NCBI RefSeq assembly: GCF_002019645.1
Contig: NZ_KV917374.1
Coordinates: 2,120,696-2,184,695, forward strand
Length of the DNA stretch: 64,000 nucleotides
Reading direction: 5' to 3'
DNA from: Litchfieldia alkalitelluris
Lineage (GTDB): Bacteria; Bacillota; Bacilli; Bacillales; Bacillaceae_L
Part shown: piece after piece, positions 1 to 9,254 of the stretch
Layout of the letters: every line of letters begins with the position of its first letter
How positions within the stretch are numbered: position 1 is the stretch's first letter
Made by a program: the position numbers and the translations under genes
Notes under the pieces: generated by a model
What the model saw: only the letters and a program-made list of their open reading frames with translations
Databases searched by the model: none
What the model was told of the DNA's origin: nothing

Positions 1-176
1 CTGACTATAGTTTTTATTATGTAGACCGAGATCAATTTATTGACCTATGTCAAGAACTCGATATTTTTGGAATACCTAGCTTCGTGGTATATTCCTTTGG
101 AAATGAATTAGGCAGATTTGTTAGTAAAGACCGAAAAACAAAAGAAGAAATCGTTTCGTTTATAAATAGTTTATAG
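1..176 (+). CDS. ytpP: YtpP-like thioredoxin-family protein, C-terminal part only
   Basis: The reading frame is open from base 3 to the TAG at 174-176 and the gene begins before the window. The visible 57 residues contain FGIPSFVVY, the strand with the cis-proline typical of the thioredoxin fold, followed by a short strand and a C-terminal helix. The CXXC active site would lie upstream and is not visible. The next gene, ytpQ, follows 45 bp later, as in B. subtilis where ytpP and ytpQ are neighbours. The fold is clear from the sequence; the name rests mostly on gene order. Confidence 0.85.
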   Translation, partial: DYSFYYVDRDQFIDLCQELDIFGIPSFVVYSFGNELGRFVSKDRKTKEEIVSFINSL

Positions 177-221
177 TTGAACATAAAAACGATTGTCTCC
201 TATGTGTGAGGAGGAAAATCA

Positions 222-1031
222 ATGAAAATGGATAGTAAAAAGATGCGTACTCTTCTTGAGGAACGTTTGAAAAGAGATCAATGGTCATTTTCGTTTGATC
301 GAGAAAAGGATACGCTAAGAATTGAGGATAAAACAACAAATAAAGGCATGACTGTTTCACTTCCTGGAATCATTGCTAAATGGAATGTGGAGAAAGATGC
401 TGCAGTCGATGAGATTGTTTATTATATTGAAGAATCCTTAACAGTCATGAATGCAGATTTAGAGTTAAGCGGGAAAGAGAAACAAATCTTTCCAGTCATT
501 CGCTCAACTTCTTTTCCAACTCAATCGAATGAGGGGATCGAACTTATTTTTGATGAGCATACAGCTGAAACAAGAGTATACTATGCACTTGATTTAGGAA
601 CCACTTATCGATTAATTGACCAGAAGATTTTAGAAAAAGAGCAGTGGAATATTGACAGAATTAAAGAGATTGCTCGTTTTAATATAAGGTCGTTGGATTG
701 TCATTTAAAAGAAGATCAGGTGGCTGGAAATACCTTTTATTTCTTAAATAGCAATGATGGTTATGATGCAAGCCGAATTTTAAATGAAAGCTTCCTGCAA
801 AAAATGAGTCAAAGTATTCAAGGAGTCATGGCAGTTGCAGTTCCCCATCAAGATGTGTTAATTCTTGTTGATGTTCAAAATGATACCGGCTACGACATTT
901 TAGCACAAATGACGATGAGTTTCTTTGCTAGTGGTAGAGTTCCGATTACTGCCCTTTCATTTATTTATGAAAATCAAAAGCTAGAGCCAATTTTTATTTT
1001 AGGTAAAAATAAACCAAGAAATAATCAGTAA
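222..1031 (+). CDS. ytpQ: DUF1444 family protein YtpQ
   Basis: This 269-residue protein matches the YtpQ (DUF1444) family in length, in its Met-Lys-rich start and in its place after ytpP. It is acidic and soluble, with no signal peptide or membrane segment. The segment [18 protein letters not shown] near residues 210-228 is typical of the conserved C-terminal half. A strong GAGGAGG ribosome site at 208-214 lies 7 bases before the ATG and fixes the start. No biochemical function is established for the family. In B. subtilis ytpR normally follows; here the next 250 bp hold no such gene and sftA comes directly. Confidence 0.85.
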   Translation: MKMDSKKMRTLLEERLKRDQWSFSFDREKDTLRIEDKTTNKGMTVSLPGIIAKWNVEKDAAVDEIVYYIEESLTVMNADLELSGKEKQIFPVIRSTSFPTQSNEGIELIFDEHTAETRVYYALDLGTTYRLIDQKILEKEQWNIDRIKEIARFNIRSLDCHLKEDQVAGNTFYFLNSNDGYDASRILNESFLQKMSQSIQGVMAVAVPHQDVLILVDVQNDTGYDILAQMTMSFFASGRVPITALSFIYENQKLEPIFILGKNKPRNNQ

Positions 1032-1218
1032 AAAAGACTTAGGTAAAAAGTTGCTAATATAGTAATGCAGATCGTAAAAATTGACTTTGAAAAGGATTTT
1101 TCCCGTATGCCTTCCTGAGCTGGAGCTAATCTCCTAGGTTTGGCACATGTAAAGTGAATTTTCATAAACTGTGTTGCGATATATTAGTGACTTTTTTTCT
1201 TCATTTTCTAAAAAATAT

Positions 1219-1227
1219 TGGTACAAT
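1219..1227 (+). promoter_or_regulatory. Extended -10 promoter for sftA
   Basis: TGGTACAAT is an extended -10 element (TGn plus a 5/6 match to TATAAT) about 55 bp before the sftA start. No convincing -35 box is seen 17 bp upstream, which fits an extended -10 promoter. The 250-bp gap between ytpQ and sftA holds no other recognisable feature. Confidence 0.45.
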
Positions 1228-1282
1228 ACATGTAGAGGCTAAAAAGTAAGGCTTAGAAGACCAAATGAAAGAGTGATTTGAA

Positions 1283-3790
1283 ATGAAGTGGATTAAAAAG
1301 ATAAAGGGACTTTTTAGCGAGGAGGAAGTTGAAGAAGAGGTAGGTCGAGCTTCAGCTCCAACTCAAGATAAAATAGCACATAGGCATATTGATACCAAGG
1401 TTACTTACCAATATCCAAAAGGCCAATTCAAATTCCCAGTTATCCCAGATCAAAATGGTGACGCATCTGAAACACAACATGTAGAGCGAAGGAGCCGTTC
1501 GAAAAAAACGACCAATGAACCGGTTGACCTTACTCGTAGAACCAATCAAAGACCACAACAAAAAGATCAAGTTGAACCGAAAAACACTTCAAAAAAGAAA
1601 CCATTTCGTCCAACTGAAATACCTTCAGCAGTTCATGGGTTTAAACCACCTACTGTGAAAAAGCCAGAAACATCAAATCAAGTGATTGAATTCGAATTAC
1701 CTTCGAGAGAACCTATAAAATATATAAGAGAACCTGAAGAGCTAAACGTCGTTCAACAAGAAATTGCTGTATCGTTAGAAATAGAACCAATCTTAGTAGA
1801 CGAAGTAGCTGATAAACCGCAGGATACAGTCGAGGAAACAGTTGATATTAGTGATTTATTACAAAAGCTTCAAATCGAAGAAGTGCCAGATATCGATGAA
1901 GCAAATCACAGAGTGGATGAACCTGAAGAAAATGAGAAACTTCTAAATAACGATAAAGCAGATGACTTTGTAGATGACACTCTATACGTAACGGAAGAAA
2001 CTAGTTTACTAGGAACAGAAGAAGTGGATGCAAAGATAGAATTAACTCATGAGGACGTGTCACAATTAACTTACAATGATTTGAGTGAAAGCGAGAAACA
2101 AGTAAGCCCTGAATCCGAGAAGCTACATGAGCAAGCTGAGGATCCAGAAACCACTCACTCAAATCAATCTAGAAAAAGAAGTTCTGTTCCATTTAATGTA
2201 CTTATGTTGAAGCAAGATCGAAAAAAATATGTGGAAAAACAGTCAACAACGATGCCTAGTCAGTCAAATGCACCTGTACCTGTACCTCAAAATAATAGTC
2301 ATCAATCTATTAAGGTGGAAGAGGATAAGGGAAGTAAGGCGGAACATATTGATAATGAGAAAAATAACATCACATACAACTTTCCTCTGCTTAGTTACCT
2401 TAAGCAAGAATACGCAGGATATGAAGAAGATGAGCAATGGGTTGAAGAACAAAAACATCTCTTAGACCAAGCGTTAAGGAATTTTAAGGTTCGAGCAAAA
2501 GTTGTAAATGTGACCCAAGGTCCCGCCGTTACTAGGTTTGAGGTTTATCCAGAGCCAGGCGTGAAAGTAAATAAAATTACTAATCTATCTGATGATATTA
2601 AACTCAATCTATCTGCAAAAGAAATTCGGATTGAAGCACCTATACCTGGAAAGAATACAATCGGAATTGAGGTGCCTAACAAGGTAGCAAAGCCGGTGTT
2701 TCTGAATGAAATCGTAAATAGCCCTGAATTCAAAAATAGCACCTCTCCATTGACTGTTGCACTAGGTTTGGATATATCTGGAAAACCGATTGTAACTGAT
2801 TTGAACAAAATGCCCCATGGTTTGATTGCTGGTGCAACTGGTTCGGGTAAAAGTGTTTGTATTAATACTATGCTTGTCAGCTTAATGTATAAAGCGGCCC
2901 CACACGAAGTAAAGCTATTATTAATTGATCCAAAAATGGTAGAATTAGCTCCATATAACCATATTCCACATCTAGTAAGTCCCGTCATTACGGATGTTAA
3001 GGCAGCTACAGCTGCGTTGAAATGGGCGGTAGAGGAAATGGAACGAAGATATGAGTTATTTGCTCATTCAGGTGTTCGAGATATTTCAAGGTATAATGAA
3101 TTAGTAGACAAGCATCAAGAACAAAGTGGTAGATTACCTTATTTAGTCATTATTATTGATGAGCTGGCTGATTTAATGATGGTGGCACCAGGTGAGGTCG
3201 AGGAAGCCATTTGTCGAATTGCTCAAAAGGCCCGTGCTTGTGGAATTCATTTAATTCTTGCTACACAACGTCCTTCTGTTGATGTAATCACAGGATTAAT
3301 CAAAGCAAATATCCCGACTAGAATAGCATTTTCAGTTTCTTCCCAAGTTGATTCTCGTACAATCATTGATTCAAGTGGTGCTGAAAAACTGTTAGGTAAG
3401 GGAGATATGTTGTTCTTGGAAAATGGCTCGTCAAAACCAAGAAGAATTCAGGGAAACTTTGTCTCTGATGACGAAATAGATTTAGTTGTATCACATGTAA
3501 AACAGGAGATAAAACCAACATATTTATTCGAACAAGACGAACTCATTAAGAAATCAAGTATAGGATCATTTGATGATGATGAGTTGTTTAGTGAAGCCTG
3601 TGAGTTTGTATTTGAACAGGGAGGAGCATCCACTTCAAGTGTTCAACGACGTTTTCGAATTGGTTATAACCGAGCTGCTCGTTTAATTGATATGATGGAA
3701 GAACAAGGAATCATCTCTGAGGCACGTGGAAGTAAACCAAGAGAAATTCTAATTAGTGAAGAAGAAATGAACAATCTTCAGGAAAACTAG
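1283..3790 (+). CDS. sftA: DNA translocase SftA (FtsK/SpoIIIE family, soluble)
   Basis: This 835-residue protein is an FtsK/SpoIIIE motor without the usual N-terminal membrane domain. Residues 1-370 are charged, low-complexity linker. The motor follows, with Walker A GATGSGKS near residue 517 and Walker [13 protein letters not shown] near 620-632. The C-terminal winged-helix gamma domain occupies about residues 765-830 ([22 protein letters not shown]). In B. subtilis, SftA (formerly YtpS/YtpT) is a soluble translocase that associates with the division septum and helps clear chromosomal DNA from it. B. subtilis SftA is longer (about 950 aa); the difference lies in the variable linker. Start ATG 1283 follows GAGTGATTTGAA with a weak ribosome site. 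Confidence 0.93.
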   Translation: MKWIKKIKGLFSEEEVEEEVGRASAPTQDKIAHRHIDTKVTYQYPKGQFKFPVIPDQNGDASETQHVERRSRSKKTTNEPVDLTRRTNQRPQQKDQVEPKNTSKKKPFRPTEIPSAVHGFKPPTVKKPETSNQVIEFELPSREPIKYIREPEELNVVQQEIAVSLEIEPILVDEVADKPQDTVEETVDISDLLQKLQIEEVPDIDEANHRVDEPEENEKLLNNDKADDFVDDTLYVTEETSLLGTEEVDAKIELTHEDVSQLTYNDLSESEKQVSPESEKLHEQAEDPETTHSNQSRKRSSVPFNVLMLKQDRKKYVEKQSTTMPSQSNAPVPVPQNNSHQSIKVEEDKGSKAEHIDNEKNNITYNFPLLSYLKQEYAGYEEDEQWVEEQKHLLDQALRNFKVRAKVVNVTQGPAVTRFEVYPEPGVKVNKITNLSDDIKLNLSAKEIRIEAPIPGKNTIGIEVPNKVAKPVFLNEIVNSPEFKNSTSPLTVALGLDISGKPIVTDLNKMPHGLIAGATGSGKSVCINTMLVSLMYKAAPHEVKLLLIDPKMVELAPYNHIPHLVSPVITDVKAATAALKWAVEEMERRYELFAHSGVRDISRYNELVDKHQEQSGRLPYLVIIIDELADLMMVAPGEVEEAICRIAQKARACGIHLILATQRPSVDVITGLIKANIPTRIAFSVSSQVDSRTIIDSSGAEKLLGKGDMLFLENGSSKPRRIQGNFVSDDEIDLVVSHVKQEIKPTYLFEQDELIKKSSIGSFDDDELFSEACEFVFEQGGASTSSVQRRFRIGYNRAARLIDMMEEQGIISEARGSKPREILISEEEMNNLQEN

Positions 3791-3831
3791 ATGTAAATAG
3801 CACATCGTGTTATTCTAAGTATTAAAATAAA

Positions 3832-3896
3832 GGCTCTTTTCTGCCTAAAACAAAGGTTTGTAATAATTGTTGTTTTAGAAAACAGCCCAAAGCAAT
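3832..3896. repeat. AT-rich dispersed palindrome, copy 1
   Basis: GGCTCTTTTCT (3832-3842) plus TAAAACAA pairs with TTGTTTTA plus AGAAAACAGCC (ending 3896), giving a long imperfect hairpin with one mismatch and a small bulge. It resembles palindromes at 5125-5165 and 34835-34906, which share a GGCTGTTTTCG-like arm, so it is better read as a dispersed repeat than as a dedicated regulator. It lies between sftA and the phosphoribosyltransferase gene. A second, short GGGGG/CCCCC hairpin (3912-3928) sits just before the ribosome site of the downstream gene. Confidence 0.55.
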
Positions 3897-3951
3897 CATA
3901 GAACATGCAGTGGGGGATTATTGCCCCCTTTAGAAAGGAAGCTTTTATAGA

Positions 3952-5055
3952 ATGAAAGAAATCGAATTAAAGCTACAAGGAAAGATTGATCGATTAACAA
4001 ATAAGACATTTAAGTTTGATGAACGGATTAAAGATGGATGGTTTTCAGCAGTTTACTTCTTAAAAACAAGAGAAATTGCTAAAGCATCCAAACAAGATAA
4101 TATTGTCACAATGCAATTTTTTCAAAAAGAACATGCTGTACTATGTGGGACGGATGAAGTAATTGCATTGATCAAAGAATTCGCAGATGAACCTGAAGGT
4201 TTGGAAATCCATTCGTTAAAAGATGGAGATAAGGTTAGTCCATTTGAAACGGTTTTGACAATTACAGGCCCATATCAACACTTTGGCTATTTAGAAGGAA
4301 TTATTGATGGGATTTTTTCAAGAAGAACTTCTGTTGCCACTAATGTTTATAATGTTGTGAAAGCTGCTAAGGTATCAGGTGAACAAAAGCCTGTTATTTT
4401 TATGGGTGACCGTGATGATCATTACACTCAACAAGCTGGAGACGGCTATGCAGCATTTATTGGAGGCTCTAGTGCACAAGCTACCCACGCAATGAGTGAA
4501 TGGTGGGGAAAGAAAGGTATGGGCACCATGCCACATGCACTTATTCAATTATTTAACGGAGACATTGTTGAAGCAACAAAGGCATATCATGCAAGTTTTC
4601 CTGATGATGAGTTAATTGTTCTTGTTGATTATAATAATGACTGTATTGCCGATGCATTGAAGGTTGCTAGAGAATTTGGAGATAAGTTAAAGGCTGTGCG
4701 AGTAGATACATCAAGAACGATGATTGACCAGCACTTTATTCGTCAACCAGAGTTAATGGGTACTTTTGATCCAAGAGGTGTAAATACCAAGCTAATCTTT
4801 GCGTTAAGACAGGCTCTCGATAATGAGGGCTTCAATCACGTGAAAATTGTTGTTAGTGGTGGTTTTAATGAAAAAAGAATAAGTGAATTCGAACAACAAA
4901 ATGCTCCGGTTGATTTATACGGTGTAGGAAGTAGCTTGTTGAAAATTAATATAGGATTCACTGGTGATAGTGTTTTGTTAAACGGAGAACCACAGGCAAA
5001 GGCAGGAAGGAAATACCGTCCAAATCCAAGACTTGAAAAAGTGGAAATAAAATAA
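3952..5055 (+). CDS. Nicotinate phosphoribosyltransferase-like protein
   Basis: The 367-residue product resembles the short (about 365-390 aa) nicotinate phosphoribosyltransferase family related to quinolinate phosphoribosyltransferase. It has an N-terminal alpha/beta sandwich (about residues 1-115) and a barrel with conserved stretches such as RRTSVATNVYN (about 124-134), GGSSAQATHAMSEWW (about 175-189), RVDTSRTM (about 250) and VVSGGFNE (about 302-309). The expected reaction is nicotinate plus PRPP to nicotinate mononucleotide, the first step of NAD salvage. Start ATG 3952 follows AAAGGAA. It is a single gene with its own terminator. A specificity other than nicotinate cannot be excluded from sequence alone. 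Confidence 0.82.
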   Translation: MKEIELKLQGKIDRLTNKTFKFDERIKDGWFSAVYFLKTREIAKASKQDNIVTMQFFQKEHAVLCGTDEVIALIKEFADEPEGLEIHSLKDGDKVSPFETVLTITGPYQHFGYLEGIIDGIFSRRTSVATNVYNVVKAAKVSGEQKPVIFMGDRDDHYTQQAGDGYAAFIGGSSAQATHAMSEWWGKKGMGTMPHALIQLFNGDIVEATKAYHASFPDDELIVLVDYNNDCIADALKVAREFGDKLKAVRVDTSRTMIDQHFIRQPELMGTFDPRGVNTKLIFALRQALDNEGFNHVKIVVSGGFNEKRISEFEQQNAPVDLYGVGSSLLKINIGFTGDSVLLNGEPQAKAGRKYRPNPRLEKVEIK

Positions 5056-5091
5056 AAATTTGGATATACAAATTGGATATAAGGGGAAACT

Positions 5092-5119
5092 ACTGATAGA
5101 TTATTTCTATCAGTTTTTT
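5092..5119 (+). terminator. Intrinsic terminator after the phosphoribosyltransferase gene
   Basis: A perfect 9-bp stem, ACTGATAGA with TCTATCAGT around a 5-base loop, is followed directly by a run of T (5114-5119). Confidence 0.85.
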
Positions 5120-5124
5120 CATTT

Positions 5125-5165
5125 AGGTTGTTTTTCGTATACTTTGTTACATTTAAAATTCAGCA
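5125..5165. repeat. AT-rich dispersed palindrome, partial copy 2
   Basis: The stretch around TTTTTCGTATACTTTGTT matches, with few changes, the reverse complement of the element in the ezrA leader (GTTTTCGTACACTTTGTT). A further fragment ending in GAAAAGAGCC near 5530-5552 resembles the opposite arm. The element looks broken up by the insertion or growth of the structured segment at 5222-5334. Confidence 0.45.
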
Positions 5166-5221
5166 ACTAGCCTTAATTTAATATGAAAGCACCAAATTGA
5201 TCAAGTTGTTATATTAATTTA

Positions 5222-5334
5222 AGGACCATCGGCGACCTGGTCTACGTCAGTTCTTTTCTAATGCTCGTTATGAGATAAGCGGGCGGCCTTGTGGTTATCT
5301 TATTGTTGAAAAGAACGATTAAAAGACATGGTCA
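5222..5334. other. Unassigned nested palindrome (possible structured RNA)
   Basis: Three nested inverted repeats are visible: GACCAT (5224-5229) with ATGGTC (5328-5333), GTTCTTTTC (5250-5258) with GAAAAGAAC (5308-5316), and AGATAA (5273-5278) with TTATCT (5295-5300) around a GC-rich loop GCGGGCGGCC. GACC at 5224-5227 could instead pair with GGTC at 5239-5242, giving two mutually exclusive outer folds. I do not recognise a known RNA family. It lies between the terminator of the phosphoribosyltransferase gene and murC. It may be an RNA, a leader or a repeat. Confidence 0.4.
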
Positions 5335-5357
5335 TCATAATTGTTTAATGCTATAAT
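5329..5357 (+). promoter_or_regulatory. Candidate sigma-A promoter upstream of murC
   Basis: TGGTCA (5329-5334), a 17-base spacer and TATAAT (5352-5357) with an upstream TG at 5349-5350 form a good extended -10 promoter. Its -35 overlaps the closing arm of the palindrome at 5222-5334. The murC start lies 250 bp downstream, so a long leader would result; that leader shows no clear structure. Confidence 0.5.
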
Positions 5358-5609
5358 GTTGAAATGCAGGTTAATTAGACTGTTGGACATGATACATAAT
5401 TACGAAATGAAAAGACAACAGTAACATAAATACACAAACCGGCATCTTATGTTATGAGTTCAATTATTAAGGCTAATTTCTTATATTTTTCTGCTTGTAA
5501 ATAATCGTGGATAAGCTTAGCAGAACAATGTTATAGAAAAGAGCCATTAGCAAAAATAGACGAATATCATACACTGTTTAAAGATAGACGATTGTTGGAG
5601 GTTCTCTAT

Positions 5610-6908
5610 ATGACAGTTTACCATTTTGTTGGCATTAAGGGCACTGGCATGAGTTCTTTAGCTCAAGTACTTCATGACATGAACCACGAAGTACAAGGAT
5701 CAGATGTTGAAAAGCGCTTTTTTACTCAAAAACCATTGGAGGAACGAGGAATTCGTATTCTTCCATTTAGTAAGGACAATATTGAGGAAAATCAAATTGT
5801 CATTGCAGGTAATGCATATCCAGATACCCATGAGGAAATTGAAGAAGCTACGAGGCTAGGAGTACCAGTTGTCCGTTATCATCAATTCCTTGGAGAATTT
5901 ATGCAAAAATACACCAGTGTTGGGGTTACAGGATCACATGGCAAAACTTCGACGACCGGACTTTTAGCACATGTGATGCAAGGTGCTGAACCAACTTCAT
6001 ATTTAATCGGAGACGGATCAGGTAAGGGTGCGGAAAATAACAAATACTTTGTGTTTGAAGCTTGTGAGTACAGACGACACTTCTTAAGTTATTATCCGGA
6101 TTATGCCATTATGACAAACATTGATTTTGATCACCCTGATTATTTCACTAATGTTCAAGATGTGTTCAGTGCGTTTCAGGAAATGGCATTACAAGTTAAA
6201 AAAGGGATCATTGCTTGCGGAGATGATGAGCATCTTCAAAGTATTCATGCTAATGTGCCTGTTGTTTTCTACGGCTTTAATGAAGATAATGATTTTCAAG
6301 CTAGAAATATTAATAAAACAACAGAAGGTTCCACATTTGATGTATTTGTTCGTAATACCTTTTATGCATCGTTCACGATTAGAGGATATGGCGATCATAA
6401 TGTGCTGAATGCATTAGCTGTCATTGCATTATGTCAATACGAAAATATTGATGTTGAAATTATCCAAGAAGGTTTGAATACCTTCCAAGGAGTTAAGAGA
6501 AGATTCTCAGAAAAAATAATAGGGGATCAAATCTTAATTGATGACTATGCACATCACCCAACTGAAATCAATGCAACCATTGAAGCAGCGAGGCAAAAAT
6601 ATCCTGACCGTGAGATAGTTGCTGTATTTCAGCCACATACATTCACAAGAACTCAAACGTTCTTAGCTGAATTTGCGTCAAGCTTAAGTAATGCAGATAA
6701 AGTGTATCTTTGTGATATCTTTGGATCAGCGAGAGAAAATCACGGAAAGCTATCTATTCAAGATTTAATCAATAAGATTGGAAACGCATCATTGATTGAT
6801 GAATCAGATACGAGTGTGCTTAAACAGCATGAACGAAGTGTAATTATTTTCATGGGCGCTGGTGATATTCAAAAGTTCCAAGATGCTTATGAAAGTGTTG
6901 TTGTATAA
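5610..6908 (+). CDS. murC: UDP-N-acetylmuramate--L-alanine ligase MurC
   Basis: MurC joins L-alanine to UDP-MurNAc, the first amino-acid step of peptidoglycan precursor synthesis in the cytoplasm. The 432-residue protein has the N-terminal nucleotide-sugar site [11 protein letters not shown] (residues 4-14), the ATP loop [10 protein letters not shown] (about 107-116) and the later [10 protein letters not shown] motif (about 307-316) of Mur ligases. The length equals that of B. subtilis MurC. The frame is open from a TTG at 5592, but the TGGAGG ribosome site (5596-5601) is 8 bases before ATG 5610, and the protein reads as typical MurC from there. Confidence 0.95.
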   Translation: MTVYHFVGIKGTGMSSLAQVLHDMNHEVQGSDVEKRFFTQKPLEERGIRILPFSKDNIEENQIVIAGNAYPDTHEEIEEATRLGVPVVRYHQFLGEFMQKYTSVGVTGSHGKTSTTGLLAHVMQGAEPTSYLIGDGSGKGAENNKYFVFEACEYRRHFLSYYPDYAIMTNIDFDHPDYFTNVQDVFSAFQEMALQVKKGIIACGDDEHLQSIHANVPVVFYGFNEDNDFQARNINKTTEGSTFDVFVRNTFYASFTIRGYGDHNVLNALAVIALCQYENIDVEIIQEGLNTFQGVKRRFSEKIIGDQILIDDYAHHPTEINATIEAARQKYPDREIVAVFQPHTFTRTQTFLAEFASSLSNADKVYLCDIFGSARENHGKLSIQDLINKIGNASLIDESDTSVLKQHERSVIIFMGAGDIQKFQDAYESVVV

Positions 6909-6945
6909 TTCAAAGACAACACAAGGTGATAATTTAATATGCAAA

Positions 6946-6983
6946 AAAAGAGGATTACACCGTTTTTGATGTAATCCTCTTTT
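6946..6983. terminator. Bidirectional terminator between murC and the aminopeptidase gene
   Basis: A 14-bp stem AAAAGAGGATTACA / TGTAATCCTCTTTT around a 10-base loop has T runs on both strands, so it can end both convergent genes. Confidence 0.88.
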
Positions 6984-7019
6984 ATTTAGGTCTTTTCTAA
7001 AAAGTAGCCTTATTTGTGT

Positions 7020-8135
7020 TTATTTTAGGTTGTCAGGGTTTAACTGCTCAAGTTCGCTTATAACAAATCTTCCATCCTTACGAATTAACACACCGTCAAA
7101 ATACATTTCTCCTCCGCCATATTCAGCACGTTGAATATTAACCATATCCCAATGAATATTTGAAGAGTTACCGTTGAATGCATCGTCATAGCATTGACCT
7201 GGCGTGAAGTGGAAGCTCCCATCAATTTTTTCATCAAATAAAATATCCTGCATTGGATGTTGAATAAATGGATTTACTCCAATCGCAAATTCACCAATGT
7301 ATCTTGCACCTTCATCAGTATCGAATATTTTATTGATTCTATCACTATCATTTGAGGTTGCTTCAACAATTTTTCCATCCTTAAACGTAAGCTTTACATT
7401 TTCAAAGGTAAAACCTTGATATGGTGAAGGCGTGTTGTATGTAATGGTACCATTAACTGAATCACGAACAGGAGCTGTGTATACCTCACCATCAGGTATG
7501 TTCATTTGTCCTGCACATTTAACGGCAGGGATGTCTTTGATTGAAAAAGTTAAGTCTGTTCCCGGCCCAGTAATTCGAACTTTATCTGTTCTGTTCATTA
7601 AGTTAACAAGGGAATCCATTGCGTCGTTCATCTTTCCATAATCAAGATTACAAACATTAAAATAAAAATCTTCAAATCCTTCTGTACTCATTTTCGCAAG
7701 CTGAGCCATTGAAGAAGTTGGATAACGCAATACGACCCATTTGGTTTTAGGAACCCGAATTTCTCTATGCACCTTTTTCCCGATTGTATTTCCTGAAATT
7801 TTCATTTTGTCGTCAGGAACATCAGCAAGCTCATTAATGTTGTCGCCAGAACGCAAACCAATATATGCATCCATTTGACCCATCACATTTGCTTCAAAAT
7901 CAGCAATCATATTAAACTGCTCTTCCTGAGCTCCAAGTAACAATGCACGGTCAACTTGATGGTCTTTTAAAGAGACAAATGGATACCCGCCAGCCTTATA
8001 CGCCTCGCTAACAAGGGCAGTAACTAGCTCTCTTTGTAATCCGAAGTTTTCAATTAAAACTTTTTCACCTTTTTGAAGACGTACAGAATAATTTATTAAG
8101 TTTTTTGCTAAAGTTTCAATGCGAATATCTTTCAT
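7020..8135 (-). CDS. M29-family aminopeptidase (AmpS/PepS type)
   Basis: The 371-residue product belongs to the M29 leucyl-aminopeptidase family, metal-dependent cytoplasmic exopeptidases that remove N-terminal residues. Candidate metal ligands are visible: Glu in PDGEVYTAP, Glu in YIGEFAIG, His in GSFHFTPG and His/Asp in NIHWDMV. The open frame extends further upstream, but GGAGG sits 5 bases before the ATG at 8133-8135, which also gives the natural protein start MKDIRIETLAKNL. The length is at the short end for the family, whose members are commonly near 400 aa. It is a single gene, convergent with murC. Confidence 0.87.
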   Translation of the reverse strand: MKDIRIETLAKNLINYSVRLQKGEKVLIENFGLQRELVTALVSEAYKAGGYPFVSLKDHQVDRALLLGAQEEQFNMIADFEANVMGQMDAYIGLRSGDNINELADVPDDKMKISGNTIGKKVHREIRVPKTKWVVLRYPTSSMAQLAKMSTEGFEDFYFNVCNLDYGKMNDAMDSLVNLMNRTDKVRITGPGTDLTFSIKDIPAVKCAGQMNIPDGEVYTAPVRDSVNGTITYNTPSPYQGFTFENVKLTFKDGKIVEATSNDSDRINKIFDTDEGARYIGEFAIGVNPFIQHPMQDILFDEKIDGSFHFTPGQCYDDAFNGNSSNIHWDMVNIQRAEYGGGEMYFDGVLIRKDGRFVISELEQLNPDNLK

Positions 8136-8351
8136 AAGATCCTCCATCATGTTATTTATAATATGTACTACATTATTGTAACCCAAAAGATAATGATTGT
8201 TTAATAATAAATCCTAATCATGATAAAAAGAAACATAGAAGGACTTCTTTCACCTATGTCGAAAGTTAATTAATATGTGGAAAAGGGTTTCTGGGATATT
8301 TTGTATGAGATTTTCTAGGTAAACAGTCAGTTATCCTGTTTATAACCTAGG

Positions 8352-8480
8352 TAGTTTCATGCGCTGCGCTCCACTCGCGGGGCGGGTCCGTTAGCCTCCT
8401 CGTCGCTTTTGGATCCTGCGGGGTCTCACGAGGACGCTAGATCCCGCAGGAGTCAAGTGGCTCTCCGCCCATGCTACACT
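8352..8480. repeat. GC-rich palindromic intergenic repeat, copy A (core only)
   Basis: The copy contains the shared blocks GGGGCGGGTCCGTTAGCC, TCCTCGTCGC, TCCTGCGGGGTCTCACGAG, GATCCCGCAGGAGTCAAGTGG and CTCTCCGC. TCCTGCGGG pairs with CCCGCAGGA, so the core folds into a long hairpin. The same blocks occur at 10151-10590, 39729-39893 and 60906-61118. It is much more GC-rich than its surroundings and lies in the gap between the aminopeptidase and ytxG. Confidence 0.85.
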
Positions 8481-8703
8481 TAGGTTGTACACTATTTCAA
8501 TTGCAAATCAAATAGCATTGGGGTCTCCCTGAAAATACCTCGGTTTGTAAATTTCACGTTACCGATCCACTCTATCAATGTACTAAGTAAGAAAAAACCT
8601 TTTTGAACCCTTGGTAAAAATTTAATGATTTATATTAAAACTTGTAAGAGATTGCAAAGTTTCCCGAACTTCACGGTTCAAATAAAAAAATTAACACCAA
8701 AAT

Positions 8704-8728
8704 GTTTATATTTCTTTTATATGGGTAA
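8704..8728 (+). promoter_or_regulatory. Sigma-B promoter for ytxGHJ
   Basis: GTTTAT (8704-8709), a 13-base spacer and GGGTAA (8723-8728) match the sigma-B consensus (GTTTAA, 12-15, GGGTAT) with one mismatch in each box. It lies 34 bp before the ytxG start. In B. subtilis the ytxGHJ operon is part of the general stress regulon, which supports the call. Confidence 0.85.
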
Positions 8729-8762
8729 AGAATTAGTGTAACATTTGGGAGGGGGTGTAAAA

Positions 8763-9221
8763 ATGATATTAATTGTATACATAAGTGTAGCTATTATTGC
8801 AATTTCATTTTTAGTATTGGTTATCTATTTATCAAAAACATTAAAGTCTCTTCAACTAACCTTAAATAATGTCGCTAGTACATTATCAGGATTAGAAAAG
8901 CAAATGGAAGGAATTACTGAAGAAACTACTGTACTATTGCAAAAAACAAATACACTAGCGGATGACTTACAACAGAAGTCTCAGAGCTTAAACACTGTCG
9001 TTGACGCAGTAAAAGATGTTGGTACGTCAATTCAAAAATTTAATGGTTCAATCCAAAATGTTTCAGATTCAGTTACATATCAGCTTCATAAAAATCAAGA
9101 CAAGGTATCTCAAGTTGTTCAATGGAGTAATGTCGTAATAGATATATGGGATATGTGGAAAGCTAAGAAGGTTACTCAGACGACAAAAGAAAACATAAAA
9201 GACAAGGAACCATTAATATAA
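8763..9221 (+). CDS. ytxG: General stress protein YtxG (DUF948)
   Basis: This 152-residue protein has one N-terminal membrane segment (about residues 2-24) followed by a long amphipathic helical or coiled-coil domain typical of DUF948 ([20 protein letters not shown]). It should sit at the membrane with its helical part in the cytoplasm. An in-frame TTG at 8745 overlaps the GGGAGGGGGTG ribosome site, so the ATG at 8763 is the start. It is first in the ytxG-ytxH-ytxJ stress operon behind the sigma-B promoter. The molecular function is unknown. Confidence 0.9.
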   Translation: MILIVYISVAIIAISFLVLVIYLSKTLKSLQLTLNNVASTLSGLEKQMEGITEETTVLLQKTNTLADDLQQKSQSLNTVVDAVKDVGTSIQKFNGSIQNVSDSVTYQLHKNQDKVSQVVQWSNVVIDIWDMWKAKKVTQTTKENIKDKEPLI

Positions 9222-9254
9222 TATAACTTAACTATTTTAAAGGGGATGAAATTT

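Noticed and set aside
5222-5334. Assigning the nested palindrome to a known riboswitch or 6S RNA
   Set aside because: None of the conserved cores I know (T-box, SAM, purine, lysine, TPP, 6S bubble) is present, so it is left unassigned.
5592-5609. Upstream TTG start of murC
   Set aside because: It overlaps the ribosome site for ATG 5610, and the B. subtilis protein length fits the later start.
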